64,000 nt of DNA from Streptomyces radiopugnans (lineage in GTDB: Bacteria; Actinomycetota; Actinomycetes; Streptomycetales; Streptomycetaceae), in assembly GCF_900110735.1 (NCBI RefSeq), contig NZ_FOET01000001.1:620001-684000 (forward strand), in the 5' to 3' direction. The notes under the pieces were generated by a model. The model made no database searches and had not been told where the DNA came from. It saw nothing but the letters and a program-made list of their open reading frames with translations. The number at the start of each line of letters is the position of its first letter. The stretch's first letter is position 1. Both the position numbers and the translations under genes were made by a program. This document shows positions 17,436-25,188 of the stretch, piece after piece.

Positions 17436-18086
17436 TCAGGACCGCCGCTGCCTGTGGTGGCGCGCGACGCGCACCCGGTTGCCGCAGCCCGGAGTGCACC
17501 ACTCCCGGCGCCGGTGGGTCCTGACGAAGTACAGGATGCAGCCCGGGGCCGCGCAGGCGCGTACGTCGTGCCGCCCCGGGCCCGCCAGCAACTCCACGCC
17601 GGAGACGGCCACCGTGCCCAGCAGGACCCGGTGGGGATCCGGTTCGGCCCAGCGCACCACCGGGCCGTCCTCCGTCCGTTCCCCGAACTCGGGCCAGCTC
17701 ACGGCCAGCCGCGCGGCCCGGTTCACCACGGCGACGGCCTGCTCGTCGTAGGGCTCCTCCGCGACGCAGGCGCGGCTCAGCTCCCTCAGCGCCTCGCGCA
17801 GCCGCCGGAACTCCTCCAGGCGGGAGGCCGCCGCCGGGGCGGACGCCCGCCGGGCCGGCTCCCGGGGGAACGCCTCCGCGTGCTCCGCGAGCCAGAGGTC
17901 CAGGTCGGCCGGGGTGGCCAGCGCGTCCACCAGGCTGCCGCGCAGCCCGCCGTGGATGAACGTGGTGTTCACCAGGTCCAGTGCCAGTGGTTCCCCGGCC
18001 AGAGGAGGCCGGGGCGTCTTCGTGCTCTCCGTCTCTGCCGCCCTCCTCGCCGACCCGGGTTGTCGCCCCATCCGCGATAATGCCAT
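17436..18086 (-). CDS. CGNR zinc-finger transcriptional regulator, copy 3
   Basis: A 216-residue ABATE-CGNR protein. GEPLALDLVNTTFIHGGLRG marks the ABATE domain start near residue 32, and RACAAPGCILYFVRTH followed by WCTPGCGNRVRVARHH is the zinc finger. The start is uncertain between ATG 18086 and ATG 18071; neither has a good ribosome site, so a leaderless transcript is possible. It is divergent from the HPP-PPOX-carbonic anhydrase operon, with a near-perfect CTAAT/ATTAG palindrome in the shared promoter, so it probably controls both directions. The gap 17298-17435 has nothing recognised. Confidence 0.88.
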   Translation of the reverse strand: MALSRMGRQPGSARRAAETESTKTPRPPLAGEPLALDLVNTTFIHGGLRGSLVDALATPADLDLWLAEHAEAFPREPARRASAPAAASRLEEFRRLREALRELSRACVAEEPYDEQAVAVVNRAARLAVSWPEFGERTEDGPVVRWAEPDPHRVLLGTVAVSGVELLAGPGRHDVRACAAPGCILYFVRTHRRREWCTPGCGNRVRVARHHRQRRS

Positions 18087-18095
18087 ACTCCCGAG

Positions 18096-18107
18096 CTAAT
18101 GGATTAG
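18096..18107. promoter_or_regulatory. CTAAT-N2-ATTAG palindrome in divergent promoter
   Basis: A 5-2-5 palindrome (CTAAT 18096-18100, ATTAG 18103-18107) lies in the 66-bp gap between CGNR copy 3 and the HPP gene. It is the cleanest version of the TTAG boxes found before all three CGNR genes. Confidence 0.5.
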
Positions 18108-18152
18108 ATCCCCGTCACACCATTACCAGGTGACGACCATCCGGAGGTCTCC

Positions 18153-18716
18153 GTGACTGCAGAAACGCCCGTCGGCACCGCGCCGACCCCGGCCGTCCCT
18201 CCCCAGCCGGCACCGACCGCCGCCCCCGGGCGACTGAGCAGCCGGGCGCCTGCCCGCCCGCCCCTGCTCACCGTCTCCGTGGCCACCGCCGGCTCCGTCG
18301 CCGGACTCGTCCTCCTGGTGGCCGTCGGCGCCTGGCTGGACCAGGTCTGGCTGATCCCCCCGCTCGCGGCCAGCTCCGCCCTCGTCTTCGGGGCCCCCGC
18401 GCTGCCCCTCGCCCAGCCGCGCAGCGTCGTCGGGGGCCAGCTCCTGTCCGCGCTCACCGGATTCGCCGTACTGGCGGTGGCCGGAAGCTCCGCATGGGGG
18501 GCCGGAGTCGCGGGCGGTCTCGCGCTCGGCGTGATGATGCTGGCCCGCACTCCCCACTCGCCCGCCGCGGCCACCGCCGTGATCGTCGTGGCCCAGTCGC
18601 CCGACCCGCTGCTCTTCCTGCTGCTGCTGGCCGCCGCGTCCGCGCTCCTGGTCGCCGTCGGCGTCGCCACAGGCCGGCTGCGCACCGCCACCCGCTACCC
18701 CGCCTACTGGTGGTGA
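18153..18716 (+). CDS. HPP-family integral membrane protein
   Basis: A 187-residue protein with a Pro-rich cytoplasmic N-terminus of about 38 residues and then four to five membrane segments. The HPP-domain signature is recognisable in PPLAASSALVFGAPALPLAQ and RTPHSPAAATAVI; in the family the first motif supplies polar residues within the membrane. HPP proteins in bacteria and chloroplasts are linked to nitrite or anion transport. The GTG at 18153 follows CGGAGGT. It is the first gene of a three-gene operon with the PPOX protein and a carbonic anhydrase, which would fit bicarbonate or another small anion as the substrate; that is inference. Confidence 0.85.
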   Translation: MTAETPVGTAPTPAVPPQPAPTAAPGRLSSRAPARPPLLTVSVATAGSVAGLVLLVAVGAWLDQVWLIPPLAASSALVFGAPALPLAQPRSVVGGQLLSALTGFAVLAVAGSSAWGAGVAGGLALGVMMLARTPHSPAAATAVIVVAQSPDPLLFLLLLAAASALLVAVGVATGRLRTATRYPAYWW

Positions 18717-18768
18717 GGGGCGGCTCCTCCCGCCCCGTCCCGCCCCAGTCCCCGCACCGAGGACCGCG

Positions 18769-19419
18769 ATGACCAGCCGCTACGCCCAGGTCGCCTTCAC
18801 CCGGAACGTCCGGCACCACCAGGAGGCGCACAGCAGCCGCAGGGCCTACGCCCGCATGGAGCAGGGCCCGGCGGACGCGGACCTGCTCGGCCCCGACGAG
18901 ATCGCCTTCATCGCCGAGCGCGACAGCTTCTACCTGGCCAGCGTCGGCGAGACCGGCTGGCCCTACGTCCAGCACCGGGGCGGCCCGCCGGGATTCCTCC
19001 ACGCCCTGGACCCCGGCACCCTCGCCTTCGTCGACTACCGGGGCAACCGCCAGTACATCACCGTCGGCAACCTCGACCACGACGACCGGATCTCCCTGCT
19101 GTTCATGGACTATCCGGCGCGGGCCCGGCTGAAGGTCTACGGCCGGGCCCGCGCCGTGGACCCCCCGGAGGCGGGCGACCTCCTGGCACGGCTGTACCCG
19201 GCCGGCGTCCGCAGCCCGGCCGAGCGCCTGATCGTCGTCGACGTGGAGGCGTACGACTGGAACTGCCCCCAGCACATCACCCCGCGCTACACCGCCGAGG
19301 AGGTCGAGCGAGCCGTGGAACCGCTGCGGCGGCGCCTGGAGCAGCTCGAACGCGAGAACGCCGCACTGCGCGGCGGCGCCTCGGCGAGCGTCCCGCCACC
19401 CCATCCCGCGAAACGGTGA
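18769..19419 (+). CDS. PPOX-fold flavin-binding protein (pyridoxamine 5'-phosphate oxidase-like)
   Basis: A 216-residue protein. The split-barrel domain covers about residues 35-165, with SFYLASVGETGWPYVQHRGG, PPGFLHALDPGTL and VDYRGNRQYITVGNL. These are close to the motifs in the PPOX protein at 4248-5192. The C-terminal 40 residues form a short charged coiled coil (VEPLRRRLEQLERENAALR). Relatives bind FMN or F420 and have mostly unknown substrates. It lies between HPP and carbonic anhydrase genes; the gap to the latter is 4 nt, indicating an operon. Confidence 0.85.
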   Translation: MTSRYAQVAFTRNVRHHQEAHSSRRAYARMEQGPADADLLGPDEIAFIAERDSFYLASVGETGWPYVQHRGGPPGFLHALDPGTLAFVDYRGNRQYITVGNLDHDDRISLLFMDYPARARLKVYGRARAVDPPEAGDLLARLYPAGVRSPAERLIVVDVEAYDWNCPQHITPRYTAEEVERAVEPLRRRLEQLERENAALRGGASASVPPPHPAKR

Positions 19420-19423
19420 CCAC

Positions 19424-19942
19424 ATGACCAGACACCAGAGCGCGACCGACGGCTACCTCGCCCACAACTCCGCCCGCGCGGCGGCTCCCGGCGAACCGCT
19501 GCCCATGCCCCCCGCCCGCCGCACCGCCGTCGTCACCTGCATGGACGCGCGCCTGGACGTGTACGCGGTCCTCGGCCTCTCCCCGGGGGACTCGCACGTC
19601 TTCCGCAACGCAGGCGGCATCGTCACCCAGGACGTCATCCGCTCCCTGGCCGTCAGCCAGCGCCTCCTGGGCACCCGGGAGATCCTCCTCGTCCACCACA
19701 CCGACTGCGGCATGGCCGCCTTCACCGACGAGGAGTTCCTCGGCGCGGTGGAACGGGACGCCGGCGCCAGGCCCGACTGGGAGCCCGGCAGTTTCACCGA
19801 CGCCGCGGACAGCGTCCGGGAGTCCATGGCGCGGGTGCACGCCAGCCCCTTCGTGCCCCACAAGGAGTCCGTGCGCGGCTTCGTGCTCGACCTGAGGACG
19901 GAACTGCTCGAAGAGGTGCACGCGAAGACCCCGGTGGGCTGA
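19424..19942 (+). CDS. Beta-class carbonic anhydrase
   Basis: A 172-residue short beta-carbonic anhydrase. The zinc ligands are visible: Cys in VVTCMDARLDVY (with the Asp-Arg dyad) and His and Cys in LLVHHTDCGM. It interconverts CO2 and bicarbonate. The length and the HTDCG motif fit the compact clade common in Actinobacteria and Mycobacterium. It is the last gene of the HPP-PPOX operon; its stop codon lies inside a terminator hairpin. With HPP it suggests inorganic-carbon handling. Confidence 0.9.
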   Translation: MTRHQSATDGYLAHNSARAAAPGEPLPMPPARRTAVVTCMDARLDVYAVLGLSPGDSHVFRNAGGIVTQDVIRSLAVSQRLLGTREILLVHHTDCGMAAFTDEEFLGAVERDAGARPDWEPGSFTDAADSVRESMARVHASPFVPHKESVRGFVLDLRTELLEEVHAKTPVG

Positions 19943-19959
19943 TCCCCGCAGCCCACCGG
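19931..19959 (+). terminator. Hairpin terminator overlapping the carbonic anhydrase stop codon
   Basis: A perfect 11-bp stem (19931-19941 with 19949-19959) and 7-nt loop include the TGA at 19940-19942. It separates this operon from the convergent STAND gene. Confidence 0.7.
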
Positions 19960-20046
19960 GCCCGTGGCCGCCGCGAGCCGTCGGCCCGGTGCTCCGGCCC
20001 TCCCGGGCGGTGACGCCGTCCCGGGGAGGCCGGCACCGGGGCGCGG

Positions 20047-22509
20047 TCAGCGGGGGTCGGGATCGCGGGCTTCCGCCCGGGGCGCGGGGGGTTGCCGGGG
20101 GACGTGGAGGCCGTCGGCCTCCGCCCGGCCCCGCCAGTAGGCGAGGTCGGCGCGGATGCCGGCGATGTTGGGGTGGTGGGAGCCGAGGAAGCGGATGCTG
20201 TCGGCGAGGAGGCCGGTGAGGGCTGCCACGGTGCAAGCCGGGTCTCCCGCCTCGCCCGTCCAGCGCGCCAGCGCGTGCCGGGTGACGAGCGTGCTGGGGT
20301 GCTCGGGGCCCAGGATGCGCACGCGGTCGGCCAGGAGGACGGAGAGGGCCGCCATGGCACCCGCCGGATCCCCCGCCTCGCCCGTCCAGTGGGCCAGCTC
20401 ATGGCGGGTGACGAGGGTGCTGGGATTTTCGGGGCCCAGGATGCGCACGCGGTCGGCCAGGAGGACGGAGAGGGCGGCTTCGGCGCCCGCCGCGTCTCCG
20501 GCCGCCCCGCGCCACCGGGCCATCTCGTGGCGGGCGGCCAGGGTACTGGGGTGTTCGGGACCCAGGACGCGCACGCAGTCGGCCAGGACGGAGACGAAGG
20601 CGGTCGCGGCTCCGTGCGGATCTCCGGCCTTCCCCCGCCAACGGACCATCTCATGGCGGGCGGCCAGGGTGTTCGGGTGCTCGGCGCCCAGGACGCGCAG
20701 GCAGTCGGAGAGGAGGTCCGCGAAGGCCTCCCTGGCGCCCGTCACGTCTCCGGCCGCCCCGCGCCACCGGGCCAGCTCGTGCCTGACGGCCAGGGTGTCC
20801 TTGTGGTCCGGGCCCAGTACCCGCAGGTAGTCGGCCAGCAGATCGGTGAACGCGGTCCTGGCGTGCACCGCGTCCCCCGCCATGCCCTGCCAGTGGGCCA
20901 GCCTGTCGCGGACGTTGAGGAAGTCGGTGTGGTCGGGGCCGAGCCGTTCCCGGATGTTCCCGGCCAGGGCGCGGAAGTAGGCGACCGCGGCGGTGACCTG
21001 GCCGAGGTTCCCCAGACTGCGGCCGGCGCGGAAGAGCACCGGATGGGTCGCGGGCCGGTACAGGGCCTCACCGGCGTACCGGGCCAGGGCGTCGGTGTTG
21101 GCGCGCAGCGTCTGGGCGAGGGCGGTGTCGCGCCCGATCTCCGGCCAGGCGGCCATCAGCGCGTCGGCGGCGGTGCGGGCCAGGGCGTCGCGCCGCTCGG
21201 GGCCGAGGGAGTCGCGGGCGATGCGCTGGATGAGCTGGTGGACGCGTACCGCTCTGCGGGGGGTGCCGGGGGAGTGGTCGATCAGGCTCAGGCGGTGCAG
21301 GGCCCGCAGCGCGCCGACGGCCTCCTCGGCGGTGACCCTCCGGCCGGGCGGGCCGGGCGGGCCGGGCGGGCCGGGCGGTCCGGTCCGGTCCGGGGCGTGG
21401 CCGGCGGGACGATCGGGGTGCGGGGCGGCGGCCCGGGTGGCCAGATGGTCGGCGAGGTGGGCCAGGGCGGGTTCGCCGGTCAGGACGGCGGCCGGGATGC
21501 CGTTGGGGTCGAGCATCGCCGCCAGGCGCAGCATGGGGCGGGCCAGACCGTACGGGCGGAGCCGGTCGGCGCGGTCCGCGGACAGCGACCAGGCCGCGTC
21601 CAGCGGGGCGGCCTGGTCGTCGGGCAGGGCCCCGGGATCGGGCAGGGCGTCGGCCAGGTCGCGGGCGCGGTCGGCCAGCAGGGCGCGGTAGGCGGCGCAG
21701 TCCAGGCCGGAGTCGATCAGATAGGCGGCGGCCTGGGAAAGGGCCAGTGGAAGATAGCCCAACTCTCCCGCCAGAGCGGCCAGTTCGCCCTCCGGTTCAT
21801 GGCGGCCGCGGACGGCCAGGGACGCGGCGAGGTACGCCGTCGCCTCCCGCGGGCTGAACAGCCCGACCGGCACCAGACGGCGGCCCGGCCCGGTCAGCGC
21901 GGCGTCCCGGCGACGGGTGGTGACCAGGGTGCGGCCCAGCGGGCTCGCGGGCGGCCACAGGCCGCGCAGGTCGGCCGGGTCGGCCACGTCGTCCAGCACC
22001 ACCATCCAGCGGCGCTGCTCCGGGCCGGGCCGGTGCTCGAGCCAGGCCAGGAACTCCCGCGCCGCCGTCTCGGGCAGATCCGGGTCGGAGTACAGGATCC
22101 CGGCGGCGGCCTGGGCGTAGGCGGCGACGACCGCCTCGCGCGTGGCGGCGGTGGCCCACACCAGCAGGTCCACGCCGCCCGCCGCCAGGACCCGGCGGGC
22201 GTGGTGGGCGGCGAGCTGGGTCTTGCCGACGCCGCCCATGCCGGACAGCACCTGGCACAGCACCGCCGTACCGCCGCCGTCCAGCGCGCGCTCCAGCTCG
22301 CGCACGGCGGCGCGGTCCTGGAAGCAGTCGGCCTCCCTGGGCGGCACCCCGACCAGATGCGGCCAGGAGACGCCGGGGCGGGGGCGGGGATCGGCGTGGT
22401 AGTGGGTGTGGAGGCTGGCCCGGTCGATGTGTCCGGCGCCGATGCCGCCGGGGGCCTGGACGTACGCCTCGGCGGAGAGAGGTGTGCCGTCCGCGCCCGG
22501 TCCGTTCAG
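20047..22509 (-). CDS. STAND (NB-ARC-like) NTPase with C-terminal TPR repeats
   Basis: A protein of up to 820 residues. The P-loop SGMGGVGKTQLAAHHARR, the Walker B region RRWMVVLDDVADP and RTLVTTRRRDA (sensor) form an NB-ARC-type nucleotide-binding module, followed by a winged-helix/helical region. The last 350 residues hold about seven 42-residue tetratricopeptide units (pattern VLGPEHPSTLAARHEMARWRG), some nearly identical in DNA. STAND proteins are ligand-triggered switches used in signalling or phage defence. No effector domain is fused. The start is unclear: the first in-frame ATG/GTG is at 22347, but coding-like sequence continues upstream to a CTG at 22509 that overlaps the stop of the preceding gene. 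Confidence 0.8.
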   Translation of the reverse strand: MNGPGADGTPLSAEAYVQAPGGIGAGHIDRASLHTHYHADPRPRPGVSWPHLVGVPPREADCFQDRAAVRELERALDGGGTAVLCQVLSGMGGVGKTQLAAHHARRVLAAGGVDLLVWATAATREAVVAAYAQAAAGILYSDPDLPETAAREFLAWLEHRPGPEQRRWMVVLDDVADPADLRGLWPPASPLGRTLVTTRRRDAALTGPGRRLVPVGLFSPREATAYLAASLAVRGRHEPEGELAALAGELGYLPLALSQAAAYLIDSGLDCAAYRALLADRARDLADALPDPGALPDDQAAPLDAAWSLSADRADRLRPYGLARPMLRLAAMLDPNGIPAAVLTGEPALAHLADHLATRAAAPHPDRPAGHAPDRTGPPGPPGPPGPPGRRVTAEEAVGALRALHRLSLIDHSPGTPRRAVRVHQLIQRIARDSLGPERRDALARTAADALMAAWPEIGRDTALAQTLRANTDALARYAGEALYRPATHPVLFRAGRSLGNLGQVTAAVAYFRALAGNIRERLGPDHTDFLNVRDRLAHWQGMAGDAVHARTAFTDLLADYLRVLGPDHKDTLAVRHELARWRGAAGDVTGAREAFADLLSDCLRVLGAEHPNTLAARHEMVRWRGKAGDPHGAATAFVSVLADCVRVLGPEHPSTLAARHEMARWRGAAGDAAGAEAALSVLLADRVRILGPENPSTLVTRHELAHWTGEAGDPAGAMAALSVLLADRVRILGPEHPSTLVTRHALARWTGEAGDPACTVAALTGLLADSIRFLGSHHPNIAGIRADLAYWRGRAEADGLHVPRQPPAPRAEARDPDPR
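20303..20475. repeat. Tandem 126-bp duplication inside the TPR region
   Basis: A 47-bp stretch is identical at 20303-20349 and 20429-20475, exactly 126 bp (42 codons) apart. It marks a recent duplication of one TPR unit in the STAND gene. Confidence 0.75.
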
Positions 22510-22970
22510 CCCTGGGCCGGACCGGGCGGCCGAGGGTGCACATGGGCGCCGCCGTGGATCACCCCGCCTGCGACGCCGCCGTCCGCGCGGACGTGGACGT
22601 CACCGCCCACGGCCATCCCGTCCCGGCCGACGGACGCGCCGCCGGCGGGGGAGTGGCGCTCCAGCAGGGCGCGCAGCTCCTCGGCGAGGCGGGCGCGCTC
22701 GTCGCCGCCCGCGCTCTCCAGCAGGTTCTCGAAGCGGGCCTGCCAGGCCGCCTCCTGGCGGACGCGTGCCAGCTCGGTCCCGGCGGCCCCGGCCAGTTCG
22801 TCCGCCGCGCGGTCCAGACGCTCCAGCTCCGCGCGCTCGCGCTGCTCGTCGCCCCGGCCGAACCAGCGGGCCACCGCCTCCCGTACCGCCGTCCACGCCT
22901 CCGTGCCTGCGGCCTGCACCACCGCCGTGCCTCCGGCGGCGGCCAGCGCCGCCAAAGCCTGCTCCAGCAT
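22506..22970 (-). CDS. Hypothetical helical protein paired with the STAND NTPase
   Basis: A 154-residue protein of unknown function. The first third is Ala-rich and amphipathic (MLEQALAALAAAGGTAVVQ). The middle is a charged helical stretch (RERAELERLDRAADELAGAA). The tail is Gly/Val/His-rich with alternating VGRDG, GGDVHVRADGG and GGAHVHPR, reminiscent of beta-roll tails of proteins encoded beside NB-ARC/TPR genes in Streptomyces. The ATG at 22970 has a GGGGA site. Its TGA overlaps the proposed CTG start of the STAND gene, so the two are probably coupled and act together. No catalytic motif is recognised. Confidence 0.65.
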   Translation of the reverse strand: MLEQALAALAAAGGTAVVQAAGTEAWTAVREAVARWFGRGDEQRERAELERLDRAADELAGAAGTELARVRQEAAWQARFENLLESAGGDERARLAEELRALLERHSPAGGASVGRDGMAVGGDVHVRADGGVAGGVIHGGAHVHPRPPGPAQG

Positions 22971-23261
22971 TCCCCGTCCCCCTCGCGATGCGCGGGCCCG
23001 CGCGGCACGGTGGCGCCGCCCGTGGCGCCACGCCGCGTCATCAAGGGGGGAACGTTCTGTTCCCGCCTTCGGTTCCGGTGCGGAGTTTTCCCGGAAAAAA
23101 CGAACGGCCCTGCCTGCCGGTCGAGTTGGGGAAGAAGTCGGCTGCCGCCCGGATTTCGCAGGGAAATGGCGCGGTGTCGTGGGGAGTGTCCCGTTCCGCG
23201 GCTTCCGTGTCGCCATTCCCGTGTGTGGGAAGGCGGGGCGTGCCGGTGCCGAGGCCGTGTG

Positions 23262-23663
23262 TCAGGCGGCCCGGATCGGGAAGGACGCCCGGATCGTCTT
23301 GCCCTCGCCCGGGTGGAGGGTGACGGTGACGTCGGTGGCCAGCTCGCGCACCAGCAGCCAGCCGAAGCCGCCGGGGACGGAGGGGTTTATCTGGACCGTC
23401 CTCGGCCGCCGGACGCTGGCGTCCGAGACCTCCACCAGTACGCCGCCCTCCACGGAGTCCAGGCGGAAGTCCGTCACCCCTCCTGCGTGGCGGACCGCGT
23501 TGGACACCAGCTCCGAGACGCCCAGCAGCACGGCGTCCACATCGGCCTTCGACGCGTTCGGCTCGGCCGCCCGGAGGAAACCGCGCGTTATCTCCCGCGC
23601 CCGGTCCCCGGACTGCGGTGAGCGGTTCGTCAATCGCTCCGGTGGGCGGCCTTCCCTGTGCAT
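23262..23663 (-). CDS. Anti-sigma-factor-like ATP-binding protein (HATPase_c)
   Basis: A 133-residue single-domain GHKL ATPase of the RsbW/SpoIIAB-like group abundant in Streptomyces. The N box is LLGVSELVSNAVRHAGG near residue 50, and the G-rich ATP lid part is PGGFGWLLVRELA near residue 98. The ATG at 23663 has GGAGGA immediately upstream. Such proteins bind and hold sigma factors or phosphorylate anti-anti-sigma partners; no partner is adjacent. The gap 22971-23261 after the small helical gene shows nothing clear. Confidence 0.85.
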   Translation of the reverse strand: MHREGRPPERLTNRSPQSGDRAREITRGFLRAAEPNASKADVDAVLLGVSELVSNAVRHAGGVTDFRLDSVEGGVLVEVSDASVRRPRTVQINPSVPGGFGWLLVRELATDVTVTLHPGEGKTIRASFPIRAA

Positions 23664-23961
23664 CGGTCCTCCTCGGTTCAGAGCTGCTTTCCCAACTCCA
23701 CTGCATCGTCTGCCCCCCGAGTGCGCAGCCGAACACAATCGAATCCGATGATCCGGATTCCTCGCGGAAGGAGGAGGGGAATGCCACGAAGGTGTGCAAC
23801 TACCTATGGCATATGCGTGACGAGAAAGGATGGCCGGCGCCCCCCGGACGCGAACGGGAGCGAACCCGCGGGAAGCCGCCGGAAGGGGGCTCCCGCCCGC
23901 CGGGCGGCGAGGCGGCGGCCGGACGGCGGACGCGGGTGACCACCCGCCTACACTTGGCCCG

Positions 23962-25056
23962 GTGTTCGCCCCCCTCCACATCGACGAAGAGCTGCGCGAC
24001 GCGCTCGCCCGCCTCCTCGACGGGCTGCCGCCCCGGCAGGCCGCCGGGGCGGTCGAGCGGCTGATCACCGGCTACCGGGGGAACGCCGCCGGCGCCCCCG
24101 TCCTGCGCGACCGCGGCGACGTCGTCGCCTACGCCGCCTACCGCATGCCCGCCACCTTCGAGGCCGTCCGCGCCGCCCTGGACGCCCTCGCCGACCGGGC
24201 CCCGGAGCTGGATCCGGCCACCCACCTGGACGTGGGCGGGGGGACGGGCGCGGCCGTGTGGGCCGCCGCCGCGGTCTGGGGCGACGGTGCGGCGGACACC
24301 GGGGGAGCGCGGGCGACCACCGTGCTGGACCGCTCCGACCCGGCCCTCGCCCTCGGCCGCGAGCTGGCCGCCGGATCCGCCTCGGCCGCCCTTCGCGGGG
24401 CCGAGTGGCGGCAGGGGCGCATCGGCTCCGCGCCGGGACTGGACGCGGCCGACCTGGTCACCGTCTCCTACGTACTGAACGAGCTGCCCGAGGACGCCCG
24501 GCACCCGCTGGTGGACGCCGCCGCGGCGGCGGCCCGGCGGGCGGTGGTGGTCGTCGAGCCCGGCACCCCGGACGGCTACCGGCGGATCATCGAGGCGCGC
24601 GGACGGCTGATCGGCGCCGGGCTGCGCGTCCTGGCCCCCTGCCCGCACAGCGGCGCCTGCCCGATGCAGCCGGGCTCGGACTGGTGCCACTTCGCCGCCC
24701 GCGTCAGCCGCTCCTCCCTGCACCGGCAGGTGAAGGGGGGCTCGCTGGCGTACGAGGACGAGAAGTTCTCCTACGTGGCCGCCGTCCGCCCCGGCGCGGA
24801 CGGCGGCCCGGGTGGTACGCCCGCCGCGGCGCGGATCGTGCGCAGGCCGCAGATCCGCAAGGGCCAGGTCCTGCTCGACCTGTGCACCGGACCGGACGCC
24901 GAACGCGGCGGGCTGCGGCGCGAGACCGTCACCAAGCGCCGCGGGCCGGCGTACCGCGCCGCCCGGGACGCGCACTGGGGCGACGCCTGGGACGACGGAC
25001 GGGACGCCGGCGGGGACGAGGAGCGGGACGGCGGACAGGACGGCGGCGGGCGCTGA
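23962..25056 (+). CDS. Rsm22-type small-subunit rRNA methyltransferase-like protein
   Basis: A 364-residue protein with a SAM-binding Rossmann core (LDVGGGTGAAVWAA near residue 97, LVTVSYVLNELPE near residue 170). The Rsm22 C-terminal Cys-rich segment is CPHSGACPM with DWCHF near residues 230-245, followed by KFSYVAAVR. Mitochondrial Rsm22/METTL17 relatives bind an Fe-S cluster and act in small-subunit assembly; the bacterial role is little studied. The GTG at 23962 follows a TACACT -10 box (23949-23954) by 7 nt, so the mRNA is probably leaderless. The last 25 residues are a low-complexity Asp/Gly/Arg tail. Confidence 0.85.
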   Translation: MFAPLHIDEELRDALARLLDGLPPRQAAGAVERLITGYRGNAAGAPVLRDRGDVVAYAAYRMPATFEAVRAALDALADRAPELDPATHLDVGGGTGAAVWAAAAVWGDGAADTGGARATTVLDRSDPALALGRELAAGSASAALRGAEWRQGRIGSAPGLDAADLVTVSYVLNELPEDARHPLVDAAAAAARRAVVVVEPGTPDGYRRIIEARGRLIGAGLRVLAPCPHSGACPMQPGSDWCHFAARVSRSSLHRQVKGGSLAYEDEKFSYVAAVRPGADGGPGGTPAAARIVRRPQIRKGQVLLDLCTGPDAERGGLRRETVTKRRGPAYRAARDAHWGDAWDDGRDAGGDEERDGGQDGGGR

Positions 25057-25188
25057 CGGCCCGGCGGCGGGGGCGCGGGGCGGGACCCGCGGGAGCGGGA
25101 AGGCGATCGGCCCACCCGCTCCCCGCCCGTCAGCCCCAGCCCGGACCTGCCCCACCCGTCCAGCCCCCGCCCGGACCCGCGGCCCGGA

